Positions 19,889 through 28,790 of a stretch of 64,000 bases of DNA are shown piece by piece. The stretch is from Rhizomicrobium sp. (lineage in GTDB: Bacteria; Pseudomonadota; Alphaproteobacteria; Micropepsales; Micropepsaceae), in the NCBI GenBank assembly GCA_037200045.1, contig JBBCHM010000001.1, positions 1,736,001 through 1,800,000 of the forward strand, given 5' to 3'. The first letter of the stretch is position 1. Every line of letters begins with the position of its first letter. The notes beneath the pieces were generated by a model. The model saw only the letters and a list, made by a program, of their open reading frames with translations. It ran no database searches and was not told the DNA's origin. The translations under genes and the position numbers were made by a program.

Positions 19889-20551
19889 ATGGCCGTCGAT
19901 ACCAAGCCCCTCATGCCCAAGGCGACCGCCGTCTGGCTGGTCGACAACACCTCGCTTACCTTCGAGCAGATCGCCGATTTCTGCGGCCTGCACCCGCTCG
20001 AGGTGAAGGGCATCGCCGACGAGGACGTCGCCAAGGGCATCAAGGGCCAGGACCCGGTGTCCTCCGGCCAGCTCACGCGCGAGAGCATCGAGGCGGCGGA
20101 GCAGAATCCCAAGCTGCGCCTCAAGATGGCGCCGCCCAAGCACAAGATGCCCAGCGTCAAGCAGAAGAAGGCGCCGCGCTACACGCCGGTCAGCAAGCGC
20201 CAGGACAAGCCCGATGCGGTCTATTGGATCCTGCGCAACCATCCCGAATTCGCCGACGCCGACATCATCCGCCTGATCGGCACCACCAAGGCGACGATCC
20301 AGAAGATCCGCGAGCGCAGCCATTGGAACGCGACCAACATCAAGGCGGTCGATCCGGTGACGCTGGGGCTTTGCTCGCAGCTCGAACTCGACCTCGCGGT
20401 CTCCCGCGCCGGCGCCAAGCGCGACCGGGCGGAGCAGCGCGCGGTCAAGCGCGGCGACACGCTGAAGCCGATCTCCGAGACGGTGTCGGCCGATTCCGCG
20501 CCGGAACCCGATGCGCTGGAATTCCCGGCCGACGACGACAGCCCGGGTTAA
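19889..20551 (+). CDS. trcR: TrcR-like transcriptional and cell-cycle regulator (DUF1013)
   Basis: 220 residues matching the alphaproteobacterial DUF1013 family. Members share the N-terminal PKATAVWLVDNTSLTFEQIA helix-turn-helix-like block and the central KRQDKPDAVYWILRNHPE region with a second putative DNA-binding helix (IGTTKATIQKIRERSHWN). It is a third cell-cycle-linked regulator in this window beside CtrA and RcdA. AAGGGAG precedes ATG 19889. The end overlaps by 4 bases the end of the convergent MFS gene. The acidic tail is probably disordered. Confidence 0.88.
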   Translation: MAVDTKPLMPKATAVWLVDNTSLTFEQIADFCGLHPLEVKGIADEDVAKGIKGQDPVSSGQLTRESIEAAEQNPKLRLKMAPPKHKMPSVKQKKAPRYTPVSKRQDKPDAVYWILRNHPEFADADIIRLIGTTKATIQKIRERSHWNATNIKAVDPVTLGLCSQLELDLAVSRAGAKRDRAEQRAVKRGDTLKPISETVSADSAPEPDALEFPADDDSPG

Positions 20552-21792
20552 GCCGCCGCCTGTTCGTCGGCGCCACGCGGGTCGAGCGCGGCTTCGGCCT
20601 GGGTCGATTGCGGCGGGATCGGTTCGTAGCGCTCGCGCGATGTCGGCGATGCCGCCTCCTTCATCGTGATGCGGACAAGCGCGAACACCGCCATCGCGGC
20701 ATGGATCGTCGCCGTGTAGAAGAACAGCGCGCTCGTCCCGAACCAGCCCATCGCCAGCGCCGCCAATGTCGGCCCGCTGACCGAGGCCAGCGAATTGATC
20801 ATCAGCAGCGTCGCGGAGGTCTCCACGAACTCGTCGCGCGCGATGCGGTCGTTGGTGTGGGCGACCGACAGGCCGTAGAGCGGCAGTGCCATCAGGCCGA
20901 ACAACCCGATCAGCGGCAGGATCGTCCAGCGATGCGCGCCGCCGAAGGTCGCCAGCGCGACGCCGAGCGCCGCCGCCACGACGCTGACGAAGGCGATGAT
21001 GTAGCGCCGGTCCATCCGGTCGGAGATGCGCCCGAGCGGCAATTGCACGATGGCGCCGCCGAAGGTGAACACGCTCATGAACACCGCGATCCAGCCCTTG
21101 GCCAGGCCGTGCGCGTCGGCATAAACCGGCGCCAGCGTCCACACCGCGCTGTTGGCGAAGCCGACCGCGATGCAGCCCATCACGCCCACCGGCGAGATGC
21201 GATAGAGGCGGAGCGGCCGCAGCACCGGCACGGCCGCGGCGTTCGGCTGCGGCAGCCGCGTCAGCCCCATCGGAATCAGGCAGAGCGCATAGAACACCGC
21301 CGCCAGGCTGAACAGCGAGAAGCTGGTGGGCCTGGCCGTGCCGGACAGCATCTGGCCCACGATGATCGCCGAGAAATTGACCGTCAGATAGGCAGAGAAG
21401 ATGCGGCCGCGATTCTCGTTGGTCGCGCGGTCGTTCAGCCAGCTCTCGATCACCATGTAGATGCAGGCCGCCGCCACGCCGAAGGCGCCGCGCAGCAGGA
21501 TCCAGACGGGTATCGTCACGATCATCGATTGCAGAAGGATGGCGGCGGCCGAAATACCGGCGCCGACGCCGAAGGTCCGGCTGTGCCCGACGCGCGCCAG
21601 CAGGCGCGGTCCCAGGAAACAGCCCAGCACGAAGCCGGCGAAATAGAACGAGCCGATGACGCCCAGGGCCAGGTTGGAGAAGCCGCTGGCATGGCCGCGC
21701 ACCGGAATGAGCACGCCGATCAGGCCGTTGCCCATGATGTAGAGCGCGGTGGAGAACAGGATGGCGCCGACGGCCAGGATTTGCTTGCGCAT
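20548..21792 (-). CDS. MFS transporter (YcaD-like)
   Basis: 414 residues with twelve predicted membrane helices. Helix 2-3 loop GPRLLARVGHSRTFG replaces the classic GxLaDrxGrr motif in the way seen in the YcaD/UMF-like MFS group; the helix 8-9 loop is GRISDRMDRR. Substrate is unknown. It is convergent with trcR and the leftward DedA-like gene lies about 130 bases upstream, across a CTCTCCCGC repeat remnant. Confidence 0.88.
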   Translation of the reverse strand: MRKQILAVGAILFSTALYIMGNGLIGVLIPVRGHASGFSNLALGVIGSFYFAGFVLGCFLGPRLLARVGHSRTFGVGAGISAAAILLQSMIVTIPVWILLRGAFGVAAACIYMVIESWLNDRATNENRGRIFSAYLTVNFSAIIVGQMLSGTARPTSFSLFSLAAVFYALCLIPMGLTRLPQPNAAAVPVLRPLRLYRISPVGVMGCIAVGFANSAVWTLAPVYADAHGLAKGWIAVFMSVFTFGGAIVQLPLGRISDRMDRRYIIAFVSVVAAALGVALATFGGAHRWTILPLIGLFGLMALPLYGLSVAHTNDRIARDEFVETSATLLMINSLASVSGPTLAALAMGWFGTSALFFYTATIHAAMAVFALVRITMKEAASPTSRERYEPIPPQSTQAEAALDPRGADEQAAA

Positions 21793-21923
21793 GGGGCTCT
21801 CGCGAGCCTCGCGGTATGACGCGCGATTGTGGCCAAGTCAAAGCAGGGCCGCGTTGCAAAAACGCAAGGCGCGGCGGCTAAATTGGCGATATGCGCCACT
21901 CTCCCGCAAGGGGAGGGTGGTTC

Positions 21924-22535
21924 TTACAGATATTTCAGCGCCACGAAGCCCAGCACGACCAGGACCAGGACCGCGATCAGCACCGCTTCCATGTAACGTT
22001 CCAGGAAGGCCTGGGCCTTGTCGCCGAAGACGTAGACCAGGATACCCTCCAGCACGATGAAGCGCAGGCTGCGCGTGATCGCGGAATAGAGCATGAACGC
22101 CGCGAAGGGCACGTTGGCGAGGCCGGCGGAGATCGTCACCAGCTTGTAGGGCACCGGCGTCAGGCCCTGGACGACGATCAGATAGGCGTGCTCGCTGTAT
22201 TTCAGCCGCAGCGCCTCGACCTCGGCCAGCGGGATATGCAGCAGGCCGATCAGCCACACCCCGGCGGTGTCCCAGAACAAGGCGCCGATCGCGTAGCCGA
22301 GCATGCCGCCCATCACCGACCAGAAGGTGCACCAGGCCGCCAGCGCCAAGGCGCGCTCGCGATGCGCCAGCATCATCGGCAGCAGCATGACGTCGGGCGG
22401 GATCGGGAAAAATGACGCTTCCGCGAAGGCGAAGGCCGCGAGCGCCGCCCAGGCATGGCGGCCGCGCGCGTTCTCCATCATCCAGGCATAGAGGCGGCGT
22501 AGGCCGCGCGGCGCGGGTTGGACCTGTTCGGACAT
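21924..22535 (-). CDS. DedA/YqaA (SNARE-associated) family membrane protein
   Basis: 203 residues from ATG 22535 (MSEQVQPAP); an in-frame ATG 11 codons upstream (22568) is less likely. Four to five membrane helices are predicted. The segment EASFFPIPPDVMLLPMMLA is the family hallmark acidic/proline re-entrant region, and GLTPVPYKLVTISAGL is the second conserved block. DedA-superfamily proteins are inner-membrane carriers, some of which flip polyprenyl-phosphate or phospholipids; the YqaA branch is unassigned. Confidence 0.9.
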   Translation of the reverse strand: MSEQVQPAPRGLRRLYAWMMENARGRHAWAALAAFAFAEASFFPIPPDVMLLPMMLAHRERALALAAWCTFWSVMGGMLGYAIGALFWDTAGVWLIGLLHIPLAEVEALRLKYSEHAYLIVVQGLTPVPYKLVTISAGLANVPFAAFMLYSAITRSLRFIVLEGILVYVFGDKAQAFLERYMEAVLIAVLVLVVLGFVALKYL

Positions 22536-22659
22536 CGGATTTCTCTGAGGCGCCCGCATTCCTAGCAATCGCGCCTTGGCCCGTCCATCGCCCGCGCTTG
22601 CTGGTTAATGCGGCATTCTTTAGCGTTCGCGCGACTGTGGAAATTCCGGGCGTTCGAAG

Positions 22660-24528
22660 ATGGCCAAGAGCAAAAACAAGAAGAAATCCGTGAAAGCCGC
22701 CAAGGCCAAAGCGCCGAAAAAGCGGATCGCGAAGACGGCGGCGAAGAAGAAGCCCGTCGCGAAAAAGGCCGTGGCGAAACCGGCCCAGCCGGTCACGCGC
22801 CTGCCCGTCGCCAAGCCGGGGATGCAGCGGCGGCCGAAATCGCTCGTCCGCCGCGCCGTCGAAGGAGCGATGCGCGCCGCGCCGCGGCTCGCCCCGCGCC
22901 GCGGCAAATACGACACCGATCTCGACCGCAACCCGGCGAACTACCAGCCGCTGACGCCGCTCTCCTTCCTGGAACGCGCCGCCTATGTCTTTCCCAACTA
23001 CACCGCGATCATCCACGGACGGCAGACCGTCACCTATGCCGAGTTCTATGCGCGGTCGCGCCGGCTCGCTTCCTCGCTCGCCAAGGCGGGCGTGAAGAAG
23101 GGCGACACGGTCGCCGCCATGCTGGCCAACACGCCGCCGATGCTGGAAGCCCATTACGGCGTGCCGATGGCGGGCGGCGTGCTGAACGCGCTGAACACCA
23201 GGCTCGATCCCGCCGGGCTGGCCTTCATCCTCGACCATGGCGAGGCGAAGGTCCTGATCACCGACCGCGAATTCGCGGGCGTGATGGCCGAGGCGCTGAC
23301 GCTCGCCAAGGTGAAGCCCATCGTCATCGACTATGACGATCCGGAATTCCCGCAGACCGGCGCGCGCCTCGGCCATATCGACTACGAGGCCTTCGTCAGC
23401 GACGGCGACCCGGATTTCCCCTGGGCCTATCCGGGCGATGAGTGGGACGCGATCTCGCTCAACTACACCTCGGGCACGACGGGCAATCCGAAGGGCGTGG
23501 TGTTCCATCACCGCGGCGCGGCGCTGATGGGCTACGGCAATATCCTGGCGGCACGGATGCGGTATCATCCGATCCTTCTGTGGACGCTGCCGATGTTCCA
23601 CTGCAACGGCTGGTGCTTTCCCTGGTCGCTGTCGGTCGTGGCCGGCACGCATGTCTGCCTGCGCTGGGTGCGCGCCAAGGCGATGTTCGACGCCATCGCC
23701 GACCACAAGGTCACGCATCTGTGCGGCGCGCCCATCGTGATGTCGACCTTCGTCAACGCCAAACCGGAAGATCGCCGGCCGCTGCCGCATACGGTGGAGT
23801 TCATCACCGCCGCGGCGCCGCCGCCCGAAGCGGTGCTCGCCGCGATGAGCGATGCCGGGTTCAACGTCACCCATGTCTACGGCCTGACCGAGACCTATGG
23901 CCCGGCGGTGGTGAACGAGTGGAGCATGGACTGGGACGCGCTCGACAACAGCCACCGCGCGGCGAAGAAGGCGCGCCAGGGCGTGCGCTATCACGCGCTC
24001 GACGCGCTGACCGTGATGGATCCCGAGACGATGGAGCCGGTGCCGGCCGACGGCGAGACGATGGGCGAGGTGATGTTCCGCGGCAATGTCGTGATGAAGG
24101 GCTATCTGAAGAATCCGACCGCGACCAAGGAAGCCTTCGCGGGCGGCTGGTTCCATTCCGGCGATCTGGGCGTGATGTATCCCGACGGCTATGTGCAGCT
24201 CAAGGACCGCTCCAAGGACATCATCATCTCGGGCGGCGAGAACATCTCCTCCATCGAGGTCGAGGACGTGCTGAACAAGCATCCGGCCGTGATGTTCGCC
24301 GCCGTGGTCGCCAAGGAGGACGACAAATGGGGCGAGACGCCCTGCGCCTTCGTCGAGCTGAAGCCGGGCTATGAGACCGTCACCGCCGAGGAGCTGCTCG
24401 AATATTGCCGCGCCCATCTCGCGCGCTACAAATGCCCGCGCTACATCGTCTTCGTCGAGCTGCCCAAGACCTCCACCGGCAAGATCCAGAAATTCCGGCT
24501 GCGGGAGATGACCAAGGAGGTAAGCTGA
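22660..24528 (+). CDS. Acyl-CoA synthetase (AMP-binding) with histone H1-like N-terminal tail
   Basis: 622 residues. Residues about 98-620 form an acyl-CoA synthetase: AMP-binding motif YTSGTTGNPKG near 270, VYGLTETYGP, the adenylate motif GWFHSGDLGV, and the C-terminal KTSTGKIQK lysine. The layout fits medium- or long-chain fatty acyl-CoA ligases. Residues 1-80 are unusual: rich in Lys, Ala, Pro and Arg with KAAKAKAPKKR- and KKPVAKKAV-type repeats like histone H1 or bacterial H1-like proteins. The tail is in frame from ATG 22660; there is no strong ribosome-binding site, and internal Met55 or Met71 are possible starts. Confidence 0.9.
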   Translation: MAKSKNKKKSVKAAKAKAPKKRIAKTAAKKKPVAKKAVAKPAQPVTRLPVAKPGMQRRPKSLVRRAVEGAMRAAPRLAPRRGKYDTDLDRNPANYQPLTPLSFLERAAYVFPNYTAIIHGRQTVTYAEFYARSRRLASSLAKAGVKKGDTVAAMLANTPPMLEAHYGVPMAGGVLNALNTRLDPAGLAFILDHGEAKVLITDREFAGVMAEALTLAKVKPIVIDYDDPEFPQTGARLGHIDYEAFVSDGDPDFPWAYPGDEWDAISLNYTSGTTGNPKGVVFHHRGAALMGYGNILAARMRYHPILLWTLPMFHCNGWCFPWSLSVVAGTHVCLRWVRAKAMFDAIADHKVTHLCGAPIVMSTFVNAKPEDRRPLPHTVEFITAAAPPPEAVLAAMSDAGFNVTHVYGLTETYGPAVVNEWSMDWDALDNSHRAAKKARQGVRYHALDALTVMDPETMEPVPADGETMGEVMFRGNVVMKGYLKNPTATKEAFAGGWFHSGDLGVMYPDGYVQLKDRSKDIIISGGENISSIEVEDVLNKHPAVMFAAVVAKEDDKWGETPCAFVELKPGYETVTAEELLEYCRAHLARYKCPRYIVFVELPKTSTGKIQKFRLREMTKEVS

Positions 24529-24680
24529 CGGCGGCGGAACCGAATTGGGTACACCTCATCGACGATGCGAAAGTTGCATTACTCAACCTGATGGCCATGC
24601 ACGAAGTACCCCCGATTCAGTGGGGTTGGTTCGCGCGGCGGTAGTGGGATGCTCGTCCCAACTCTGTCTGGGGAGTGTGC

Positions 24681-24866
24681 ATGTCATCCCGTCGCGTGCC
24701 CAAAACCGCCGCCCACGGCGGCGATCTGCTGCAGCGCCTGCAGGACATGCTCTATGAGTATCACGATCTCGGACACTTCGAGGAAGCGCGGCCGCACATC
24801 CTCTGGCTGATGGAAATCGCCGAGCGCGAAACGGCAATGGCCGATTCCTGCCCAGCCGTATCCTGA
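24681..24866 (+). CDS. Small hypothetical protein
   Basis: 61 residues from ATG 24681, which has GGGGAG 5 bases upstream. The sequence contains a helix-forming stretch LLQRLQDMLYEYHDLGHFEE and ends with a Cys near the C-terminus. No family is recognised. It lies alone between the acyl-CoA synthetase and a convergent membrane protein gene. The good ribosome-binding site and non-repetitive composition support it as real, but its role is unknown. Confidence 0.5.
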   Translation: MSSRRVPKTAAHGGDLLQRLQDMLYEYHDLGHFEEARPHILWLMEIAERETAMADSCPAVS

Positions 24867-24890
24867 TACGCCGAGGCCCGCGCGTTCGCG

Positions 24891-26186
24891 TCAGGTGCCG
24901 CGGCCGCTGCGTTTTTCCTCTTCGTGCAGCTGGGCGTGCTTTTCCTGGAACATGAATTCCTCGATCGCTTCGTGGAATTTGGAGTCCTTGGACCCCTTCA
25001 TGTCGTTGGTCCGCAGGGTCCGCTCGACCAGATCGAAATCGGGCAGATAGGTCCGATAGGACATCAGCGCGAGCGCGAACAGCACCAGCGCGGCCATCAG
25101 ATCGGCGAGGCCGAGTTCGGCCGCCGGAGCGCCCCACGGCAGGGCGAGCGCGAGATATTCCAGGATCGCGAGCGAGACCAGGAAGATCGCCGTCGACAGG
25201 CCGAGACCGATCAGCCTTGTCCAGGCATGGATCCGCCGGATCCGCCACATCTCGACCTGCATGAAGAATTCCAGATATTGCACGCGCATCGCCATCCAGA
25301 ACGCCAGCCGCGACCACTTGCGCACCTCGTCGGGCCATTGCTTGAGCAGGTCGTCCTTCTTCAGTTCGAACTTGTCGCGGTCGATGCGGTGGAAGATCAG
25401 CGGGATGATGGCGACCAGTTCCTGCAGGCGGGTCTGCAATCCGGTGCGCACATTGCTGCAGGATTTCTCCACGGCATCGCCGTACTCGTTGTTGCTCCAG
25501 AACCGATAGATAAAGAACGTCGCGACGGTCAGGACCGCGACGAGGCCGGCAAGGCCCATGCTCAGCAGGCGCAGCATATGGCCGGTCACCGCCATGCCGG
25601 GCGGAAAGAAGGCCGCCGGATCGAACGAGACCGCGAAACAGGCGAAGGCGAGGAGCACGATCGCGGACACGAAGGCGCACCAGACGCGGCGCACCCAGAC
25701 CAGCTGGCTGAAATTCCGCGCGAAGACGTAGCGCAGGCATGAAATCAGGTCGCGGATGTCGCTGTCGCCGATGGTTTGGTTCCGGCCGCCGGGAAAGCGG
25801 CGCTTGATCAGGTCCGCCTGGATTTGGAAGAAGCGGGCGGGAATCGCGAGATTGAGGCTGCGGTCGAGCGTGCGCCACCACAGGCCGCGCCGCCAGACGT
25901 CGCCCTGCGGCGTCGCCGCATCCTTCTCGCGCCGCTCCACGCCGCCCTCATAGGGAAACATGTCGATCGGATCGTCGAAATATTCGTCGAGCAGCTCGGC
26001 CTTGAGCGTGGCCCAGCGCGCCGGATCGCGCACGATCTCGCGATATTCGTCGATCGATCGCGTCCGCGATTTCTGCGGCGCGATTTCGACGAAGCCCCGG
26101 TGATCGTCGACCATGAAACCGGAGAATGTCCGGCGCTCCGCTTTGCTCCAGAACAAGCGACGCCCCCTCTGCTTCAATCCCGCCAA
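24891..26186 (-). CDS. Multi-pass membrane protein of unknown function
   Basis: 431 residues. A charged N-terminal region of about 160 residues has no membrane segments. Hydrophobic stretches follow at about 168-190 and 206-228 (VLLAFACFAVSF; LVAVLTVATFFIYRFW), and a second pair at about 325-375 (IGLGLSTAIFLVSLAILEYLA; LMAALVLFALALMSY). The last 50 residues are charged and probably helical (KFHEAIEEFMFQEKHAQLHE). The two-plus-two layout with long cytoplasmic ends suggests a scaffold or sensor rather than a transporter, but no family was recognised. Confidence 0.75.
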   Translation of the reverse strand: MAGLKQRGRRLFWSKAERRTFSGFMVDDHRGFVEIAPQKSRTRSIDEYREIVRDPARWATLKAELLDEYFDDPIDMFPYEGGVERREKDAATPQGDVWRRGLWWRTLDRSLNLAIPARFFQIQADLIKRRFPGGRNQTIGDSDIRDLISCLRYVFARNFSQLVWVRRVWCAFVSAIVLLAFACFAVSFDPAAFFPPGMAVTGHMLRLLSMGLAGLVAVLTVATFFIYRFWSNNEYGDAVEKSCSNVRTGLQTRLQELVAIIPLIFHRIDRDKFELKKDDLLKQWPDEVRKWSRLAFWMAMRVQYLEFFMQVEMWRIRRIHAWTRLIGLGLSTAIFLVSLAILEYLALALPWGAPAAELGLADLMAALVLFALALMSYRTYLPDFDLVERTLRTNDMKGSKDSKFHEAIEEFMFQEKHAQLHEEEKRSGRGT

Positions 26187-26377
26187 GTCCCCGAAGCTTA
26201 TACGGTTGCAAGGCCCCGTGGCGACATGCGGCGATCATTCGATCCAGAGTGCCGCATTTATGCGACAATCGAAGGCGCGTCCTTCGGCACTTTCCGGGGC
26301 TCGCGGCGGCGGCCAAGTTTACCCAAGACAGGCGCCATCGGCGCGCCTTAATCTTCCCGCGTCTGGGAGGGCGGTTC

Positions 26378-27634
26378 TTGAGCGACGCATCGACACCCCT
26401 GGCCAGCCGATACGCGCTGGCGTTCGTTTTCGCGACCATGCTGATCGACACGATCGGGCTGGGCATCATCATCCCGGTGACGCCGGCGATCATCAAAGAA
26501 CTCACCGGCGAGGAGTTGAGCGGCGCGGCCGGCTGGGGCGGCTGGCTGATGTTCGTCTATGCGCTGATGCAGTTCCTCTGCGCGCCGGCCATCGGAAATC
26601 TCAGCGACCGGTTCGGCCGCCGGCCGGTGCTGATCACCTCGCTGGCCGCGCTGGCCGTCGATTACGCCATCACCGGCGCGGCGCCGACCATCGCCTGGCT
26701 GTTCGTCGGCCGCGTCCTCTCCGGGATCGCGGGCGCCGCCTATCCGACGGTCAACGCCTATATCGCCGACGTCTCGCCGCCGGAGAAGCGCGCGGCGAAT
26801 TTCGGATTGACCGGCGCCGCCTTCGGCATCGGCTTCGTGATCGGCCCGGCGATCGGCGGGATCATCGGCGACCATTGGGGCGCGCGGGCGCCGTTCTTCG
26901 TCGCGGCCGCGTTCGCGCTGGCCAATGCGCTGTTCGGTCTCGTCGTGCTGAAGGAATCGCTGCCGCCGGAGCGCCGGCGCAAATTCGAGATCTGGCGCGC
27001 CCATCCGGCGGGTACGCTGCGCGCCCTGCGCCGCTTTCCCATGATGATGGGGCTGCTCGGCGTCACGATCCTCATGCGGCTGGCGCATGATGCCCTGCCG
27101 TCGACCTGGACCTTCTACACGATGCTGAAATTCCATTGGACGGCGGCGCAGGTCGGCTATTCGCTGATGGCGGTCGGCGCTTTCACCGCGTTCTCCTTCG
27201 GCGTGCTGCCCCGGCTGATCGTGCCGCGCATCGGCGAGACCCGCGCGGTCTATGTCGGACTGTTCTTCACCGGCCTCGGCTATGCCGGCTATGCGTTCTC
27301 GGCCCAGCCCTGGATGCTCTATGCCTGGATGTCGGTGTGGGCGCTGGGCGGCGTCGGCGGGCCGGCGCTGAACGCGATCATGTCCCGCAGCGTGCCCGCC
27401 AACGAGCAGGGCGAGTTGATGGGGGCGCTGGCGAGCGCCGGCAGCATCACCTCCATCGTGGCGCCGCTGCTGCTGACGAACCTGTTCGCCTGGTTCACCA
27501 GCGGGCGCGCACCGGTCTATTTCCCCGGCGCGTCTTTCGCCGCGGCGGCGCTGTTCGAACTCGGCGCGCTGGCCGTGTTCATGGCGATGCAGCCGCGGCT
27601 TCTGGCCCAGCCGGTCGGTGCAGGTCGGACGTGA
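26378..27634 (+). CDS. MFS transporter, TetA-like
   Basis: 418 residues, twelve predicted helices. The TetA-type N-terminus FATMLIDTIGLGIIIPVTP and the loop 2-3 motif GNLSDRFGRRPVL are present, so it is in the drug:proton antiporter group. TTG 26378 was chosen because GGGAGG lies 7 bases before it and family homology begins there; the open frame reaching 26126 overlaps the divergent membrane gene. Tetracycline export cannot be assumed, since many chromosomal relatives carry other substrates. Confidence 0.9.
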   Translation: MSDASTPLASRYALAFVFATMLIDTIGLGIIIPVTPAIIKELTGEELSGAAGWGGWLMFVYALMQFLCAPAIGNLSDRFGRRPVLITSLAALAVDYAITGAAPTIAWLFVGRVLSGIAGAAYPTVNAYIADVSPPEKRAANFGLTGAAFGIGFVIGPAIGGIIGDHWGARAPFFVAAAFALANALFGLVVLKESLPPERRRKFEIWRAHPAGTLRALRRFPMMMGLLGVTILMRLAHDALPSTWTFYTMLKFHWTAAQVGYSLMAVGAFTAFSFGVLPRLIVPRIGETRAVYVGLFFTGLGYAGYAFSAQPWMLYAWMSVWALGGVGGPALNAIMSRSVPANEQGELMGALASAGSITSIVAPLLLTNLFAWFTSGRAPVYFPGASFAAAALFELGALAVFMAMQPRLLAQPVGAGRT

Positions 27635-27640
27635 GAGGGA

Positions 27641-27814
27641 CTAATGAACGCTGTTTCGGAGGCGTTCGAGCTCGTCTTTTATTCGGAGCTTTTCTTTCTT
27701 GAGCGCCGCGACCGCCGCCTGATCCCAGTCGGGATGGCCCATCTCGTCGTGGATGCGTTCTTCGAGTTTCTTATGTTTGTCGGACAGTTCCTGGATATGC
27801 CCTTGCAGTGCCAT
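27641..27814 (-). CDS. DUF465 (YdcH-like) small coiled-coil protein
   Basis: 57 residues encoded from ATG 27814 to TAG at 27641. Reading the minus strand gives MALQGHIQELSDKHKKLEER, then IHDEMGHPDWDQAAVAALKK and a C-terminal EKLRIKDELERLR helix, the classic YdcH/DUF465 pattern. The function of the family is unknown. It ends 6 bases from the stop of the convergent MFS gene. A second DUF465 gene lies at 28510, so the pair flanks ubiX. Confidence 0.88.
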   Translation of the reverse strand: MALQGHIQELSDKHKKLEERIHDEMGHPDWDQAAVAALKKEKLRIKDELERLRNSVH

Positions 27815-27913
27815 GCGTGCACCTCATCTCTTAGGCCACGGAAGTAGATCACTGTCGGGTGGGGCTGTCACGCCCTCTTCCGCCCATGGTCTACTTTCTG
27901 TAAACCGGCCCCC

Positions 27914-28513
27914 ATGGCCAAGGTTGCGGAAACCCAGAAAAAAGAACGGCTTGTGGTGGGCATCAGCGGCGCCTCCGGCGTCGCCTATGGCATCAGGCTG
28001 CTCGACGCGCTCGCGGAACTGGAGATCGAGTCCCATCTCGTCGTCACCAAGGCGGCCGAGCTGACCATCGCGCTGGAAACCGACCTGAAACCCAAGGCGG
28101 TCGCCGCCAAGGCTACCCGCGCCTATGCGCCCGGCGATATCGGCGCGCCGATCGCGTCGGGCACCTTCAGGACCAAGGGGATGATCGTGGCGCCCTGCTC
28201 GGTCAGAAGCTGGTCGGAGATCGCCACCGGCGTGACGACCGGCCTTCTGACGCGCGCCGCGGACGTGACGCTGAAGGAACGCCGGCCGCTGATCCTGATG
28301 GTGCGCGAGACGCCGCTGCATGCGGGGCATCTGCGGACCCTGGCGCAGCTCGCCGAAATGGGCGCGATCGTGCTGCCCCCGGTGCCGGCGTTCTACGACG
28401 AGCCGCACAAGATTTCGGATTTCGTCGACCAGATCGTCGGCCGCGCCCTCGACCTGATGGGCTATGATTGGCCGGCGCATAAGCGCTGGAACGGGGCGCC
28501 GAAGACGCGATGA
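27914..28513 (+). CDS. ubiX: Flavin prenyltransferase UbiX
   Basis: 199 residues. UbiX attaches dimethylallyl phosphate to FMN to make prenylated FMN, the cofactor of UbiD-type decarboxylases used in ubiquinone synthesis. The N-terminal flavin-binding motif VGISGASGVAYGIRLLDAL and the core VAPCSVRSWSEIATG are characteristic. The stop overlaps the next start by 4 bases. No ubiD is visible here. Confidence 0.96.
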   Translation: MAKVAETQKKERLVVGISGASGVAYGIRLLDALAELEIESHLVVTKAAELTIALETDLKPKAVAAKATRAYAPGDIGAPIASGTFRTKGMIVAPCSVRSWSEIATGVTTGLLTRAADVTLKERRPLILMVRETPLHAGHLRTLAQLAEMGAIVLPPVPAFYDEPHKISDFVDQIVGRALDLMGYDWPAHKRWNGAPKTR

Positions 28514-28728
28514 AAACCCAAGTCACACGGCCCGACGAGGTCGCGCTCCGGGCCAAGCTGGCGGAACTCACCCAGGAGCATCGCGACCTCGACAACGCCA
28601 TCGCCGCGCTGTCCGAGACCGGCGGGCGCGACCAGCTTCAACTGACGCGGCTGAAGAAGCGCAAGCTGCAGCTCAAGGACGAGATCTCGAAGATCAATGA
28701 TCGGCTGCTGCCGGACATCATCGCGTAG
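28510..28728 (+). CDS. DUF465 (YdcH-like) small protein, second copy
   Basis: 72 residues, start ATG 28510 overlapping the ubiX stop, so translation is coupled. The C-terminal helix LTRLKKRKLQLKDEISKIND matches the DUF465 signature; the N-terminal helix is LRAKLAELTQEHRDLDNAIA. The family role is unknown. The overlap suggests co-expression with UbiX. Confidence 0.88.
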   Translation: MKTQVTRPDEVALRAKLAELTQEHRDLDNAIAALSETGGRDQLQLTRLKKRKLQLKDEISKINDRLLPDIIA

Positions 28729-28790
28729 GGCCGCCCGTTCATAGGCCTCGCGGATTTGGTTTGGGGAAAATCGGATCGGGAGGAGGCATC

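Noticed and set aside
24525..24644. 39-codon frame after the acyl-CoA synthetase beginning at a CTG behind AAGGAGG
   Set aside because: The peptide looks protein-like (VHLIDDAKVALLNLM), but CTG starts are rare and no support beyond spacing exists.
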